NCBI GenBank assembly: GCA_917880885.1
Contig: OU862928.1
Coordinates: forward strand, 39,668,962 to 39,732,961
Reading direction: 5' to 3'
From: Limnephilus marmoratus
Lineage: Eukaryota; Arthropoda; Insecta; Trichoptera; Limnephilidae
Length of the DNA: 64,000 nt
Shown: positions 50,925 through 62,071 of the stretch, piece by piece
Layout: each line of letters begins with the position of its first letter
How positions within the stretch are numbered: the first letter of the stretch is position 1
Program-made: the position numbers and the translations under genes
The notes under the pieces: generated by a model
The model's database searches: none
Told to the model about the DNA's origin: nothing
The model's input: the letters and a program-made list of their open reading frames with translations, nothing else

Positions 50925-52307
50925 CTTTTCTGAAGTTGAATTATTGTGAATCGCATTATTTTTAAATTCAATTATATGTTTTTTCAATGAATTCTTCGTA
51001 TTACTCGAATACGGGCAGGAATCACATTTAAACCACTTCCTTTTGTCGTCATGCGTTGATTTATGTGTCTTAAACTGCAATTTTTTCAAGCACGTAAAAT
51101 TGCACAAACGACAAACATACACTGCATCTTTTGGATGTTCTTTACTCAAATGCAATTTAAAACGAACACGAACTTTCGTTGTATATGCACAAATTTTGCA
51201 TGAGAATTTCAAATCATTTAAATGTTTTAATTTGTGTATAGCTAGGGCGCCGGCTTTTGTGAATGTTTTATTACACATATTGCATTTTGTTTTGGCATCG
51301 CCGCACTTTGCTATGTGATTTTTCATGACGAAAGGCGTACGGCAGCGATAATCACATTTCGTACATACGTACGGTTTGATTCCTTTGTGAATTAGATTAT
51401 GTTGATCCATTTTACTGCGTACGGCACAGGAATATTTGCATTCGTTGCAAAAGAATAACTTTTCTTTTGTGTGTGTCATTCGATGGTTCTTCAAGTGTTC
51501 TTTTTGTCTAAAAGATTTGCTGCAAAGGTCACATTGAAAAGGTTTCTCTCCTGTATGAACCATTCTATGAGATTTAACGGAACTAACTTTTTGACTTGAA
51601 TACTCACAAAGATCACAGAAAAACATACCATTCATCTTTTTGAATTGAATGCATTTCTTCTTCAAAACTAAAAGAGGTTCATTTTGGTTTTTAAGTATTG
51701 GAAAGTGTTTATTTCCATCTAGAATTTGAGTGTTTGTAATTGGAACATCTCCATTTCTTTCTTGAAATTGAGCGCTTGAAAATGGAACATCTTTGTTTCT
51801 TTCTTGAAACTGAGCGATAGAACTCAGATCATCTTTGTTTCTTTCTTGAATCTGAGTAATTGAATATTGAACATCTTTGTTTCTTTCTTGAAACTGAGTG
51901 TTTGAATTTGGAACACAATTATTTCTTTCTTGAAATTGAGCGACTGAACTCGGAACATCTTTATTGCCTTTGTGATTTTGATTTACTGCAATTGAAATGT
52001 GTTTATTTGTTCCTTGGTCTTTATTTTCTATTACTCGTTTACTGTAAACATTGTTCAAACTGTGTTTTTCTGTTAGCGGACTAACGAAATTATGAATAAG
52101 TGAAGAATGGCCACCTTGCGGATAATATCCGCCAAATTGATGAGGAATATTGTTATTTTGTGGCGGAATTTTGTAATCCAATGCTTCCACAGTATAATGG
52201 TTGAATGAGGGGTTTTGTTCCATATTAATAGGTTTGGTACCGTACATGTTGTGAACATTTTGGTTCATGTTTATGAGGTTTTGCCCTGGCGCGTACATGT
52301 AATTTGC
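50925..52307 (-). CDS. C2H2 zinc-finger gene 1, exon 2
   Basis: Largest exon, 461 codons, phase 0 on both sides. Acceptor TTATGTTTTCAG before GCAAATTAC, donor AAG|GTAAGC. The N-terminal 215 residues are low complexity: an Asn/Met/Tyr-rich start (ANYMYAPGQNLINMNQNVHN), then about six tandem 14-residue units of the type FQERNKDVPSSVAQ (about 51700-51960). Eight fingers follow: MFFCDLCEYSSQKVSSVKSH, KPFQCDLCSKSFRQKEH, LFFCNECKYSCAVRSK, KPYVCTKCDYRCRTPF (ending HIAKC), TKCNMCNKTFTKAGA, FSCKICAYTTKVRVRF, YVCRLCNFTCLKKL and WFKCDSCPYSSNTKN, the last incomplete. Inferred role: DNA-binding regulator with a disordered N-terminus. Confidence 0.8.
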
Positions 52308-52445
52308 CTGAAAACATAATAAAAAATGAATGCACTGAAAGTTCGACTAAGTGAAACTTATAATAAGAATAAATTCATCATAACACAAAGTTGAATGCAT
52401 CCTAAAACATTGTTTTTAAAATGTTAAAATAAAAAAGTTACTCAC

Positions 52446-52448
52446 CAT
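52446..52448 (-). CDS. C2H2 zinc-finger gene 1, inferred start codon in exon 1
   Basis: On the minus strand the leader TTTTGACAGAAGTAAAA runs to ATG, immediately followed by the donor GTGAGT (52445-52440). Splicing over a 138-bp intron joins ATG in phase 0 to GCAAATTAC of exon 2. A-rich context before ATG is favourable. The leader's upstream limit is unknown. If all exons are used, the product is about 1,399 residues with about 27 fingers. Confidence 0.6.
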
Positions 52449-52960
52449 TTTTACTTCTGTCAAAACGAAAGTGTTTAAATCTTCTCATAAAAACGTTAAA
52501 ATATTAAATTTCAACTCATTTTAATATGACAAAAGATAAATAAACATCGATTCTATTGGAATAGTAACGATATAAACTATAAACAAATAACTCCACTTGA
52601 CTCCACTGTTTTGGTTTTCTGTTTATTTATGGCCGAAAAACTTGCTCGGCCTTGTGAAAGTAAACGTCATAATCAGTGATGCCATATTCCAAAAATGAAA
52701 AACCAGGTTTCAGGGGTAAAAAAACCAAACATGTTTTTAATAATACAAGAATGTTTTTGGTAAGCTTTTTATTGCAAGAAAATTGGATAACAACGGTACG
52801 TAAGTAAATTATTTGGTAAAATTTCGAAATCATCAATCAATGACGCATTTTTCATCATCCCGAAAACAAAAAGTTGTCTTTTATAGTAATTAAAGTGAAT
52901 CTAATTTTTTTTCTAAAACATTTTCGTAGTGTGTACAGTGATTTCGAAAGTTTACTGGTT
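52449..52960 (-). promoter_or_regulatory. Presumed leader and promoter region of gene 1
   Basis: Inferred only from position upstream of the start codon. No TATA box or initiator can be named with confidence, and no coding frame is supported. Confidence 0.3.
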
Positions 52961-52964
52961 ATTT

Positions 52965-53520
52965 ATTGTTATCAAGGTTAATTTGTAGAACTCAATTTTT
53001 TTCTTCCTTTATATACTAAATAATTTTATTATTCAATTTATAAACACAGATTATTTGTAAATAGGTTCCACTGCAAGGGCGGATCCAGGATTTGTTTCTG
53101 GGGGGGGGCACAAGGGGCGGACGGGCAAAAAAAATCAACAATTCAGGATTTTTTTCTGGGGGGGGGCACAAGGGGCGGACGGTTACAAGTTCAAGTATAT
53201 ATAGGAAGATTTACGAAAGTGTCAAAACAATAGAAAAATTAAATGTTTAATAAAGACAGTTTCTGCTTCTAAGTATGTACTGTGGTGGAATCTCCACAGT
53301 ACACAAAAATACCGCCTGGGGGGGGCACGTGCCCCCGTTCCCCCCCCTAAATCCGCCTATGTTCTACTCTGTAATTATTATTACGCATGACAACTGTTTC
53401 GCCTTCTGAAGGCATTATCAAACTGTCACATTATCACAGTTTGATAATGCCTTCAGAAGGCGAAACAGCTATCACACGTAATAATTATTACACGGCAGAA
53501 CTTGTTTATAAATAAACGGT
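52965..53520. mobile_element. PLE family-2 tails in opposite orientations
   Basis: Left part GTTATCAAGGTTAATTTGTA to GTAAATAGGTTCC matches 63405-63520. At 53390-53480 GCCTTCTGAAGGCATTATCA is followed by its inverse TGATAATGCCTTCAGAAGGC, flanked by CTGTTTCG and CGAAACAGCT. The core TTGATAA replaces CTGATGA, so any hammerhead is degenerate. A hAT MITE sits inside. Confidence 0.6.
53074..53361. mobile_element. hAT-type MITE, 288 bp
   Basis: Ends CAAGGGCGGATCCAGG and, reversed, CATAGGCGGATTTAGG. Flanks ttccactg and ttctactc agree at six of eight positions. G-rich and C-rich tracts are inside. A piece around GGGCACAAGGGGCGGACGG is duplicated. Confidence 0.65.
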
Positions 53521-53521
53521 T

Positions 53522-53695
53522 TTTATCAATTGAACGTGGAAGTAAAACCTTCAGAAAACTAAAATAGACAAAACAGAGTGGAAAGGCTACAAAACACTGC
53601 ACAATGAGGAGTCCGATAGACTACAAAGCACCACACAAAGAGGAGAATTCTATATCATTCTCTCGCAGGCCAAATCCTATAAATACATGGAATCT
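53522..53695 (-). repeat. Dispersed repeat B
   Basis: Reverse copy with a partial internal duplication (ACTACAAAGCACCACACAAA repeats GCTACAAAACACTGCACAA). Confidence 0.6.
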
Positions 53696-54583
53696 AGGGT
53701 TCAGTGTATCCAGGTCATCCACCACCAGATTCAGACAAATCTCATATATAAACTCAAATTGGTCAAATTTTGATCTTGATTTTTTTCATCGCTAACTTGA
53801 ATAACATTCAACTCTTTTAAATTGCAAGAGTTATAATTGCTGCATTCGCTTGTGTTGATTTTCTCTGTTTGAGACGTTGATATGTTTGGGATTTTGTTAT
53901 CATTTGTTTCTAATTTGTTGATATTTTCTTTTGTGGATTTTACTCGATCTAGCTTTATCTCTTCAATGGATTTTTCTGTGTCTTCTTCCATTATCTGAAA
54001 TAAATTTTTTTTAATAATAATACACGACTAATTTTTCATTATCCACTCAGGCCTCGGGCCTATTTTGTCGGAAGGTCAAAATTTTCCGTTTTGCAATAAA
54101 ATCCAAATAAATGGAATATTTTTGACGGCATCCGAAAACAAAAAAACGAGTGTGCTTTAGACCACACGACCGAAGTAAAACTTCACTAACTTATATCTCC
54201 CTCTTCCGCATCCGCATCCCTATCCCTGTCCCTATCGTTATCCTTATCCTTATCACTCCCCAAGTCAAGCGTGCCAAAAGGCCTGACCGTTTGCCTCACC
54301 CGATTACCGTTCACATTGATTACCATTCGCATGAAATTTTTCGTAACAATTACCAGTTTTCATAACAATCACCACTTTTCGTAACAATCACCACTTTTCG
54401 TAACAATCACCACTTTTCGAAACGCATCCACCAGCTTAACCCACAAGTCGAGCGTGCGTAAAGAAGTTTTACTTCAAAAAACTGTTTATGAGAGGTCATA
54501 AATAATCTCGGTCATCTATAAACTCGGGCACCCCTGCTAAGTCACCAAACGTAGCGAACCACTTGGGGTGACCTATGGGGGCA
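53695..54583 (-). repeat. SINE family A copy split by a gene fragment
   Basis: The left piece (53695-53761, GGTTCAGTGTATCCAGGTCA) and right piece (54498-54583, GGGCACCCCTGCTAAGTCAC) are successive parts of a minus-oriented SINE. The bases ATCTC...TATAAACTC occur on both sides of the insert and may be a target duplication. Confidence 0.55.
53762..54497 (-). pseudogene. Duplicated fragment of zinc-finger exon 3 and intron 2
   Basis: Almost identical to 47938-48647. It contains the acceptor TTTATTTCAG, the first 74 codons of exon 3 (MEEDTEKSIEEIKLDRVKST, with D for A at one position), and the adjoining intron with MITE E and short-period sequence. It stops before the first finger (...DEKNQDQNLTN) and then reads into unrelated sequence. 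The ATCACCACTTTTCGTAAC unit is present once more than in the original. It lies upstream of the inferred first exon and cannot encode fingers. Confidence 0.85.
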
Positions 54584-54727
54584 CCTATGGTCTGAGAGTA
54601 CACACATTTACAATCTCCTTCCCGATACCCTGAAAACGAAGAATCATATAAATAAATTAGAAAAAAAACTGTTCTATCTTACGGGAAGTGATCAAAATTA
54701 TAATGCAAAATATTTTTTTAAGATAAG

Positions 54728-55010
54728 ATTTTTTTACATTAGCTCCAACCAGAAGAGCATGAGGAAAAATTCCCCCAAGGTCTATGTTATCTTTGGAGTT
54801 GCTGTTAGGGAAAGGAAATAGAGGAAGGAAAAGGTATGAGGGATGTGAAGGAATTTGAGAGTCAATGTGTCAAAGAGCGTCGGACGTATAAGTCCATCCC
54901 TCCCACTACTGCGCAAGGTGATAGGACGAGAGTCCGGCTGGAGGAGTCTGGGTTAGCTTTCCTTCAACAAGTCTCTCCTGATCCGGCCTGATACGTAGTT
55001 CGGCAGATTT
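54728..55010 (-). repeat. SINE family A, long form, 3' part
   Basis: Minus copy with the A tail as T (54729-54735) and a degenerate stem (AGAGCATGAGGAAAAATTCC). Extends to TCTCTCCTGATCCGGCC. Confidence 0.65.
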
Positions 55011-55555
55011 TCTGCCTAAACCGAAACTGATGCCAAGACTAGATTTTTGCCGAAACCAAATCTTCGGTCAGTCACTACTATTTACCATACGACGCGCGTA
55101 GCATCGTGTACGAACACAAGCAATATAGTATGGCGGGTACTCATGAGCGGTGCGTGTGCTATGCGCATGAAGCTCGAGTCGCTTGTAAGTAGCTCCATGT
55201 ACGAATGAGCTAAATAACTCAAAAGCACATATTTATGTTGAATTAAAAACGTTAAAAAATCACGGAGGCATTTAAATGACAAAAAAAACATGAAAACGTG
55301 GTAAAATCCTTGCATCTAGCAATACCGGATTTTCTCAAAAGAAAGACTGAAAGAACTTCCATGACTTGTAAAAATGTACATTCTAAATCAGCTCTTATTT
55401 TCATGAGCATAGAGTGTATTATTGAAGTTAGTAAAAATAAATAGCACAAAGAAAAAAATCATAAATAAAGATTAGAGAATGCAAATGCCTACTAATAAAG
55501 CCTCGATTACATTAAGCGAGTTTACAAGCTACTGGCCGGCTTATTCACTATCTGC
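55011..55555. other. No gene seen
   Basis: Unrecognised sequence. Short frames on the minus strand (55082-55449) show no motif. Confidence 0.35.
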
Positions 55556-55559
55556 TACA

Positions 55560-55788
55560 TTAACTTTTTGGAGAATCTATCAAACGGACCGCCCGTTTCT
55601 GCACAGAGTCGAAGGTATTTTTCAGGTATTTTGGAGCTCCAGACCAGAGATGGCTGAGCAGTTGTGTACTATTAAAGTATCTGCGGGCCCTCTTCAGTAT
55701 ACTTTTTGGGAGGCTAACCGCTAACTTTACTCTGGCTTCGATGGAGCCCCCATATCTGAGCTGGTCTCTCAGAGTTACACCAAGCAGC
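55560..55788 (-). pseudogene. LINE C-terminal fragment
   Basis: Minus-strand residues LLSHLWSGAPKYLKNTFDSV and QKRAVRLIDSPK are a typical post-RT block of CR1/Jockey-like LINEs, with RDQLRYGGSIEARVKLAVSL upstream. A hAT element interrupts it at 55788; the sequence continues at 57411 (CAAGCAGCACAGTTATTG). Confidence 0.6.
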
Positions 55789-57418
55789 CAGGGCCGGATT
55801 AACCATGTCGGGGCCCCTAGGCAACGCACGTCTCGGGGCCCCCCTTACCAATGGCGGACTAACGGGGGATGGAGGGAGGGAGGGGGGGGGGGGATTGAAA
55901 GGTCCTCCAAACGCCTCCTTGTTCCATTGATCAAAACCTTAACCAAACTTTAAGGGGGGGGGGGGGGGGAGGGTAGGTAAGGTTTTAAAACTTTTTTTTT
56001 TCAGAATGTAAAACGTGTCAGTATATTGAGTATTGTGTCAAAATTTCAAATAAATCGGAGCAAAACTAACGAAGGTACAGCGTTTCAAGCGACCGGCCCT
56101 CATGCTCGATTCAAGTATATCAAGTATATTTCGAGTATAAAAAGTTGTAAATCGGTTTTCTCGCAAACAATATTTCTGAAGTTTGTGAACATCATAACTA
56201 TCATAACTCAAAATCTTGACTTGATCGATGCGATGAGTTTTTTTTACCATTTTATAATAACAAATTCACCGAAATTTTTTAGCTAAAATCGCGTTTTTCA
56301 CTTCAAAATGCTGCCAAAAATAAAAAAAAAATCGAAAAAAAACTCCCTCTGACTACCTAGGAAAACGTATTACGTTACTTGGTGCATGCAAATCGAATGT
56401 ATAGTTTTTTTTAATATGTTGTCAACCAGGTTGAAAAACGTGTTAAAAAACTTTCGAGAAAAAGGCTTTCAAAGTTTTGCGGAGGATAATTCAACACACA
56501 AACTGTTTAAAACGGTTTCATATAAAATACTGTATCTCCATCAATTTTACCAATTTCCTCAAATAGTGAGAGCATTATTAACAAATACATCTTTCAGAAA
56601 ATGAATTAAAAATATTTTTTTGCAGTGTCCTTAAAGCCTTGTTTAGGATTTGATCAAGGGAACATGATGGCGTTTAGAGGCCCCCCCGAAGTCAGAGGCC
56701 CCTGTGAACTGAATAAAAAACTTGTAAAATTACATCAACTTCACTAAGGGGGGGGGGGGGGGGGTTCATTCAACTTTGCCGCCCGGGGTTTCTGACGGGT
56801 TTAGTCCGCCACTGCACTTTACCCTTCTCTAACTTCCAAATTTTTTTTTTCTTTTGCCATCACCCCATTTAATAAAGAAAACGAATACAATATAATAACC
56901 CTTTATTGCACATAAAAGGACACATACATATTATGTAGAAACAAAAATGTACATTGTTAAAAAAAATATTACAAAGAGCCGTCTTGTCACTAAAGTGCCA
57001 TTTGCCACTATGCCAATATAAACCACACACGGCACCTTCAATCACTTCAGATACTAAGTAATGTTGCAAAAAAAGAAGGAAAGAAAAGTAAAATACAACT
57101 ATGATTATATAATTGTTTTAATTATAGACTTTTTATTTATTGTTTGTGCATGATATGAACATTAGTTATTTATTGGGTTATAAGCTAATTATTATTATAA
57201 TTTGTTGTTTTCTTTAATGCGTGTGCCTAATGTTATTAACCTGTAAATGTTTCTAATAAAAACATTGAAAACATCTTGAAAACTGACTTTTTCCGAAACT
57301 TCGTTGCTCACTAATTGAAGCAATTCAGTTTTTCTCGGGACGCGGGGCCCCTAGCCGATGCGGGGCCCCTAGGCAGTTGCCTACTCTGCCTTAGGGATAA
57401 TCCGGTACTGCAAGCAGC
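55781..57418. mobile_element. hAT-type element with perfect 8-bp duplication
   Basis: The element proper is 55789-57410. Ends CAGGGCCGGATTAACC and, reversed, CAGTACCGGATTATCC. Duplication caagcagc at 55781-55788 and 57411-57418. Non-autonomous; a second hAT-like element is nested within. Confidence 0.8.
55849..56814. mobile_element. Nested hAT-like element
   Basis: Ends CAATGGCGGACTAACGGGG and, reversed, CAGTGGCGGACTAAACCCG. Flanks ccccttac and cactttac match at six of eight. Subterminal sequences are also inverse (TCCTCCAAACGCCTCCTTG / CCTCTAAACGCCATCATG). Poly-G runs lie at 55881-55892, 55956-55969 and 56749-56763. No transposase. Confidence 0.65.
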
Positions 57419-57419
57419 A

Positions 57420-57777
57420 CAGTTATTGTTGTATTTGAACCGCAGATACTTAATGAATTTATTTTGTGAACTCACAGAATCACCAAGTTGAAACCAGTTG
57501 TATGTTCAGAACGTAGCGATAAAATTCCAGGTGTGGTTTCATCTGCTGACGTATTTCGAATGAAACCGTTCTCGTGTTCCAAGTGCAGCTATCAAATTCT
57601 AGTTGCAGACTATGTGCCGCAAAAATCAGAGAGAAATATTTTTTTCGTTTTCAGAGTGTAGTTAATTTAAGCTTTAAGCTGTGCAATCTCACACAGATCC
57701 ACTCTCATTGTGAACAGAGTGTAAAAATAAAATTCCAGTTGCCATTTTAACCGTTGACACGATTCAAACAAGATGTT
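57420..57777. other. No gene seen
   Basis: Begins with the continuation of the LINE fragment (minus strand RYLRFKYNNNC-like), then unrecognised. Confidence 0.35.
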
Positions 57778-57880
57778 TTGGAAGGCCGGTATGGGCTTCG
57801 CCGCCCCGAGAACCATTTATTGGGTAACCAACACCTTTGCCTTGGATGACTCCAATTGGGGTCATCTACGACAGAGTTTT
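57778..57880 (+). repeat. SINE family A, 5' fragment
   Basis: Plus-oriented 5' end (CCGCCCCGAGAACC, TTATTGGGTAACCAACACC), truncated. Confidence 0.65.
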
Positions 57881-57885
57881 CATTT

Positions 57886-58747
57886 TGGGAGGCGGGTATT
57901 GTTACAGCGACTCTAGATACTAATATCTACAGCCTGTATGTCGGACGAATATCTACAGCTCATATGTTGAACTAATATCTACGAACTTCAGAGTGTTGAC
58001 TAATATCTACAGAGCGTAGGTTGAACTAATATCTACAGAGCGTAGGTTGGACTAATCAGCTAAATGTGTCCAATAGTCCGATATTAGGGATTTTTACATA
58101 CATACTTACATTAATTAAGTTTTTTTAAACTGCATACGCAATATTACGTTATTCCAATATGCTATACATAATTGCAAATCCAACCTCTGCCAGTGCTGTA
58201 GATATTCCTCAACACTTTGGTTCTCATAGATATTAATCAGCAGTTTGAGCTGTAGATATTCGTCAACACTTTGATTCTCATAGATATTAGTTCAATTTTT
58301 TCAGTTTTTGGAATTCCTGTAGATATTAGTAGACGCCTCCGTTACAGCCGCCCCGGGAACCTTTTATTGGAAAACCAACACATCTGCCATAGGTCACCCC
58401 AAGTGGTTCGCTGCGTTTGCCCGTAGGGGTGCCCTTCTTTTGATGTGTCTGCCCACTTGGTGCGTGGCGGGCCGGATCGAAAGAAAATTAAGTGTTTTGA
58501 TCTTTCCTTGAGTAGGTATTTTGACCTCTCCAGCCAAAATCTCTCGACCCACCGCAGTTAAAGGGAAGGATTCATACGTCTGTCACTCCTGAACACACTG
58601 ACCCCCCAGATTCCTATCCACCTAATTACTTTCCAGAAGTTCCTCTTCTTCATTTCCTTAAAAAAAACCTCCACACAGCAACCCCCAAGAAGACATAGGC
58701 CCTGAGGGAAATAAGTTTCATCGGGACCTCCTGGGTGGAGCTAATCT
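57886..58747 (+). repeat. SINE family A, long form, split by a MITE
   Basis: Begins TTTTGGGAGGCGGGTATTG, is interrupted at 57908 and resumes at 58341 with CCGCCCCGGGAACC. It runs through the long-form segment to the tail (GGGTGGAGCTAAT). The tail stem is diverged. Confidence 0.75.
57909..58340 (-). mobile_element. MITE with clustered TAATATCTAC motifs, copy 2
   Basis: Flanked by gttacagc at 57901-57908 and 58341-58348, both within a SINE. Reverse relative of 21033-21412: ends GACTCTAGATACTAATATC and, reversed, GGAGGCGTCTACTAATATC. About ten motif copies, five in each direction. Confidence 0.75.
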
Positions 58748-60205
58748 TTGTCCAAATGAAGAGTTACACTTTGGTATATTAAGTATGTCTGTTTGTTTGG
58801 CTCTGGTTTTATGAGCATGTGAGGTGTCTGCATCTGAATCATTTTTGTGGTGATGTACTAGAATGTTTTTGGCTTAGATTTTCTGTATGCTTGGAACATC
58901 AAACTGTTTAAAAATTTCTCTTGTTGACGTCCTTATGGGGACCTTTAGTATGGCCTTTATGATGCAATTCTGAGTTACCTTAAGTTGTTTTATGTGATTA
59001 GATGCTGCTGAGCCCCATCCTATTACTCCACATTCCAATCGAGAGTGGTGTAAAGCATAATATACTCTCTTTAAATCCCCCCACTGACAATATGTTTCGT
59101 AATTTTCTGAAGAAGTAGATGAGTTTTGTTAGCTTTTTTGAGGTAAAATCAATGTGTGAATTCCACTGTAGTTTTTCATCAATTTCAATCCCAAGATATT
59201 TAATAATTTGTTTGGGTTATAGACAGGCAGGAACATTGTGGAAAAGTATTTTGATATTCATGTAATTTGAGGGTATGCTCATTCATTGGTTGACCTCTTT
59301 TGTTTGTGGAGAAAGTTAGGTAGATATTTAGTTTTATTAACATTTAATGTAAGGGAGTTTACTTTTAACCAGTTTTGAAGTACAGCCAGGCCATGTTCCG
59401 CCTCCTTGTAGGTTCTTGTCCAATCTTGTTCGTGGAATATAATAACAGTATCATCTGCAAAGCTCATTATGTTTCCATTGATGGGGAGATTCATAAGGTC
59501 ATTTATTATATCCCCGAATTTAATTGGTAGAGATTTGCTCTTTCTTTTACCAATTTGTACAATTTGTTCTCTTCCAGTTAAGTAACTTCTAAGTAGGTTT
59601 AGAGTTGTTTCGGTTATTCCATGTTTTTTTAGTTTTAAGTACAGTATTTCATGATTAATTGTATCGAAAGCTTTTTGAAGATCAATGAAAACTGCTAAGC
59701 ATTTTTTGCCTTCATCCAGTTTTCTAATAATTGTATTTGTTACATTAGCCATAGCGTCACCCGTACCCAGGTTTTTCCTAAAACCACACTACGTAGGTGA
59801 TAATATTTTACTAGTATCCAAAAATGTAAGCACTTGTTTTTTTATTACTTTTTCTAATATTTTCGATAGAGGAGTTAAAATGCTAATTGGTCGATAATTT
59901 GAAATATCATTTTTGGGACCGTTTTTATAAAATTGTATGATCGTAGCAATTTTAAGACAAGCGGGAAAAACACCTTTTGATGATGATAGATTTACAAGGT
60001 ATGTCAGTGGTTTGGATTAACTCATTTTGTAGGTTTTTAATTGATTTGCTTGATATCAGTTCATTTCCCGATGAGGTATTTGTGTTTAAGGAGGCTATAA
60101 TATTTCTTATTTCATCACTTGTTATCTTGACTATATTGAGGCTGTTTTCATGATGTACATCATCAATCCTACAGTCAGACATGAGGATAGTTCTGTTCAC
60201 TGTGA
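58748..60205 (-). pseudogene. LINE RT, decayed, with internal deletion
   Basis: Minus-strand frames from 60200 give NIIASLNTNTSSGNELISSK, then (59279-59752) MANVTNTIIRKLDEGKKCLA, motif A VFIDLQKAFDTINHEIL, and the catalytic box IMSFADDTVIIF. The stretch that should read GVPQGxxLGP between motif A and FADD is deleted: SLPIKFGDIINDLMNLP joins the two sides. Downstream residues such as REIFKQFDVPSIQKI continue to about 58770. Several frame breaks; inactive. Confidence 0.75.
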
Positions 60206-60350
60206 GTCAGTACTTGACTATTTACGAATAGTTACAGTTTGAAGAGAGTGGTTTTCACCACTATGAATCAGCAAAAGACTCCTTAGATGGGATTTTATGA
60301 ATATTAACATCTAATTTCGGAATTATATTTGTACTGAATAATTGATAATC
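60206..60350. other. No gene seen
   Basis: Unrecognised spacer. Confidence 0.35.
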
Positions 60351-60575
60351 TTACTAATATTATAAACGCGAAACTTTGTACGGATGTTATGTGTGTTTGT
60401 TACTCTTTCACGCAAAAAAAACTAAATGGATTTAGATGAAACTTAACAATAATATAGCTCAAATATCATTTATAAAACTAGCTAGGAAGAGGACGCGGGA
60501 GGGGAACGGGGACGCACGGGAAAGGTGATTCAGGGAAAAACAAATGGCATTGCAACGCACGCCAGGAAAAAAGCT
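60351..60575 (+). mobile_element. Helitron-like element, right end incomplete
   Basis: CTTACTAATATTATAAACGC and GTTACTCTTTCACGCAAAAA mark a common insect non-autonomous element start. The right part (GAGGACGCGGGAGGGGAACG, CATTGCAACGCACGCCAGG) matches Helitron right ends here, but CTAG is missing. Confidence 0.5.
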
Positions 60576-61384
60576 ATTAATATAAATTGGTTAATTTATT
60601 AAAAAAATTTAAAACACTTATTTAAAATGTTTCTATCTACATAGCAATCTAGAGGGGTTACAAAACTCATTTTGAGAAGAGAGGGATTTACAAACATAAA
60701 TGGGAGGTAGTACCAATTTTACACATTTCGGTGAATAAAAAATATGTTAGGTAAAAATTCAGACTGCATTAAAAAAAAGAGGATAGATAATTAAGAAACC
60801 TAAATAAAATTTACAATCTTAAAAAACAGAGAAAACAATATACAGATCAGAAAAAAAAATATTTTCAACTTTATTATAATTTAAGATTAGTTAAGTGTTA
60901 ACAATCAAAGTTATTAGTAAAGTTGGCGATTTCTTTCAGTGTTTGGTTCCTTTCCGCTTACTTAAATAATATTTTATAAATGTACTTCAAAGTTTGAAGT
61001 TGCACACATCAACTGGTTTTCCAAATTTACTTCACTTATGCTTTACAAACGTATGTATATGCTAAGGCATTAACAATTTTTTGGGCAAAAATCTGAAGTC
61101 AGTAAGAAGAAGTAGTTAGAAGGTAGTACATCGATTCCTCGTTGCAAGTGGACTGTGACTTCTCGGCTTCCATTATTATGTGCGGTAAAATTATAGAAAT
61201 TGCGGGAGGGGGGGGGGGGGGGACTTTAGGGCCGTGGCAGGCCTACGGGTTGGCCGGACCTCTTGAAAGAAAATACATGAACGCTGCGTAAGTAGAGTAA
61301 GTGACAAACTTTAATGCCGACCTGATATTGATACAGATATCGTCGCAATAGGTGAGTTTAAGATCCGAAAGGTACCTGCATATG
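60576..61384. other. No gene seen, poly-G run
   Basis: AT-rich, then GGGAGGGGGGGGGGGG at about 61204-61221. This may include the 3' untranslated region of zinc-finger gene 2, but no signal proves it. Confidence 0.35.
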
Positions 61385-62071
61385 GTATATTCATAAGGTT
61401 TTTCTCCAAGCGCGTGACGTTGTGCCTTTCGAGAACACGTTTAGCTGCAGTAAGGATATTAACAAAGTTTTTCTCGAGTTTGGGTAAGCGTCCCTTTTCG
61501 GAACTTGAATATCTGAATATGACCGTGGGTAAGCTTTTTCTCCAGCATGGGTCCGCAAGTGACCTTTCCCTTTCGAGAAGATAAAAATAAGGAACATGAA
61601 TAAGGTTTTTCTCCAGTATGGGTAAGAGTGTGACAATTTAATAGTCCCTTTTCAGAACAAGAATAGCAGCTTAAAGAACACGTGTCAGGTTTTCTCTAGA
61701 ATGGGTTTTAATCGCCCATTTTCAGAACATGAGTAGCTGTATAAATAAACATGAATAAGGTTTTCTCCAGTATGCCCAAGCGATTTAAATATTCCTACTA
61801 CTATTAACATAAATAGCTCCATAAGGAACATGAATAAGGTTTTTTCGAGTATGGATAAGCATTCGGAACTTGAATATCCGCAATATGAACATGAATAAGG
61901 TTTTTCTTCAGTATGTTTAACCAAGAGCCGATTTGAATTTTCCTTCCGATAACATGAATAGCTGCAGTAGAAACATGAATAAGGTTTTTATCGAATGTGG
62001 TTAACCATGTGAAATTTTAATTGCTCCTTTTCAGAACATGAGAAGCTGCATAAGGAACATGAATAAGGTTT
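61385..62071 (-). pseudogene. Decayed zinc-finger repeats beyond the stop of gene 2
   Basis: Minus-strand 84-bp units continue after the stop codon with growing decay: KPYSCSLCSFSCSEKEQLKF, KPYSCFYCSYSCYRKEN, EEKPYSCSYCGYSSSE, then frame-shifted pieces ending near SRKAQRHALGEKPYEY. Stops and indels make these unlikely to be translated. They show the array was once longer. Confidence 0.75.
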
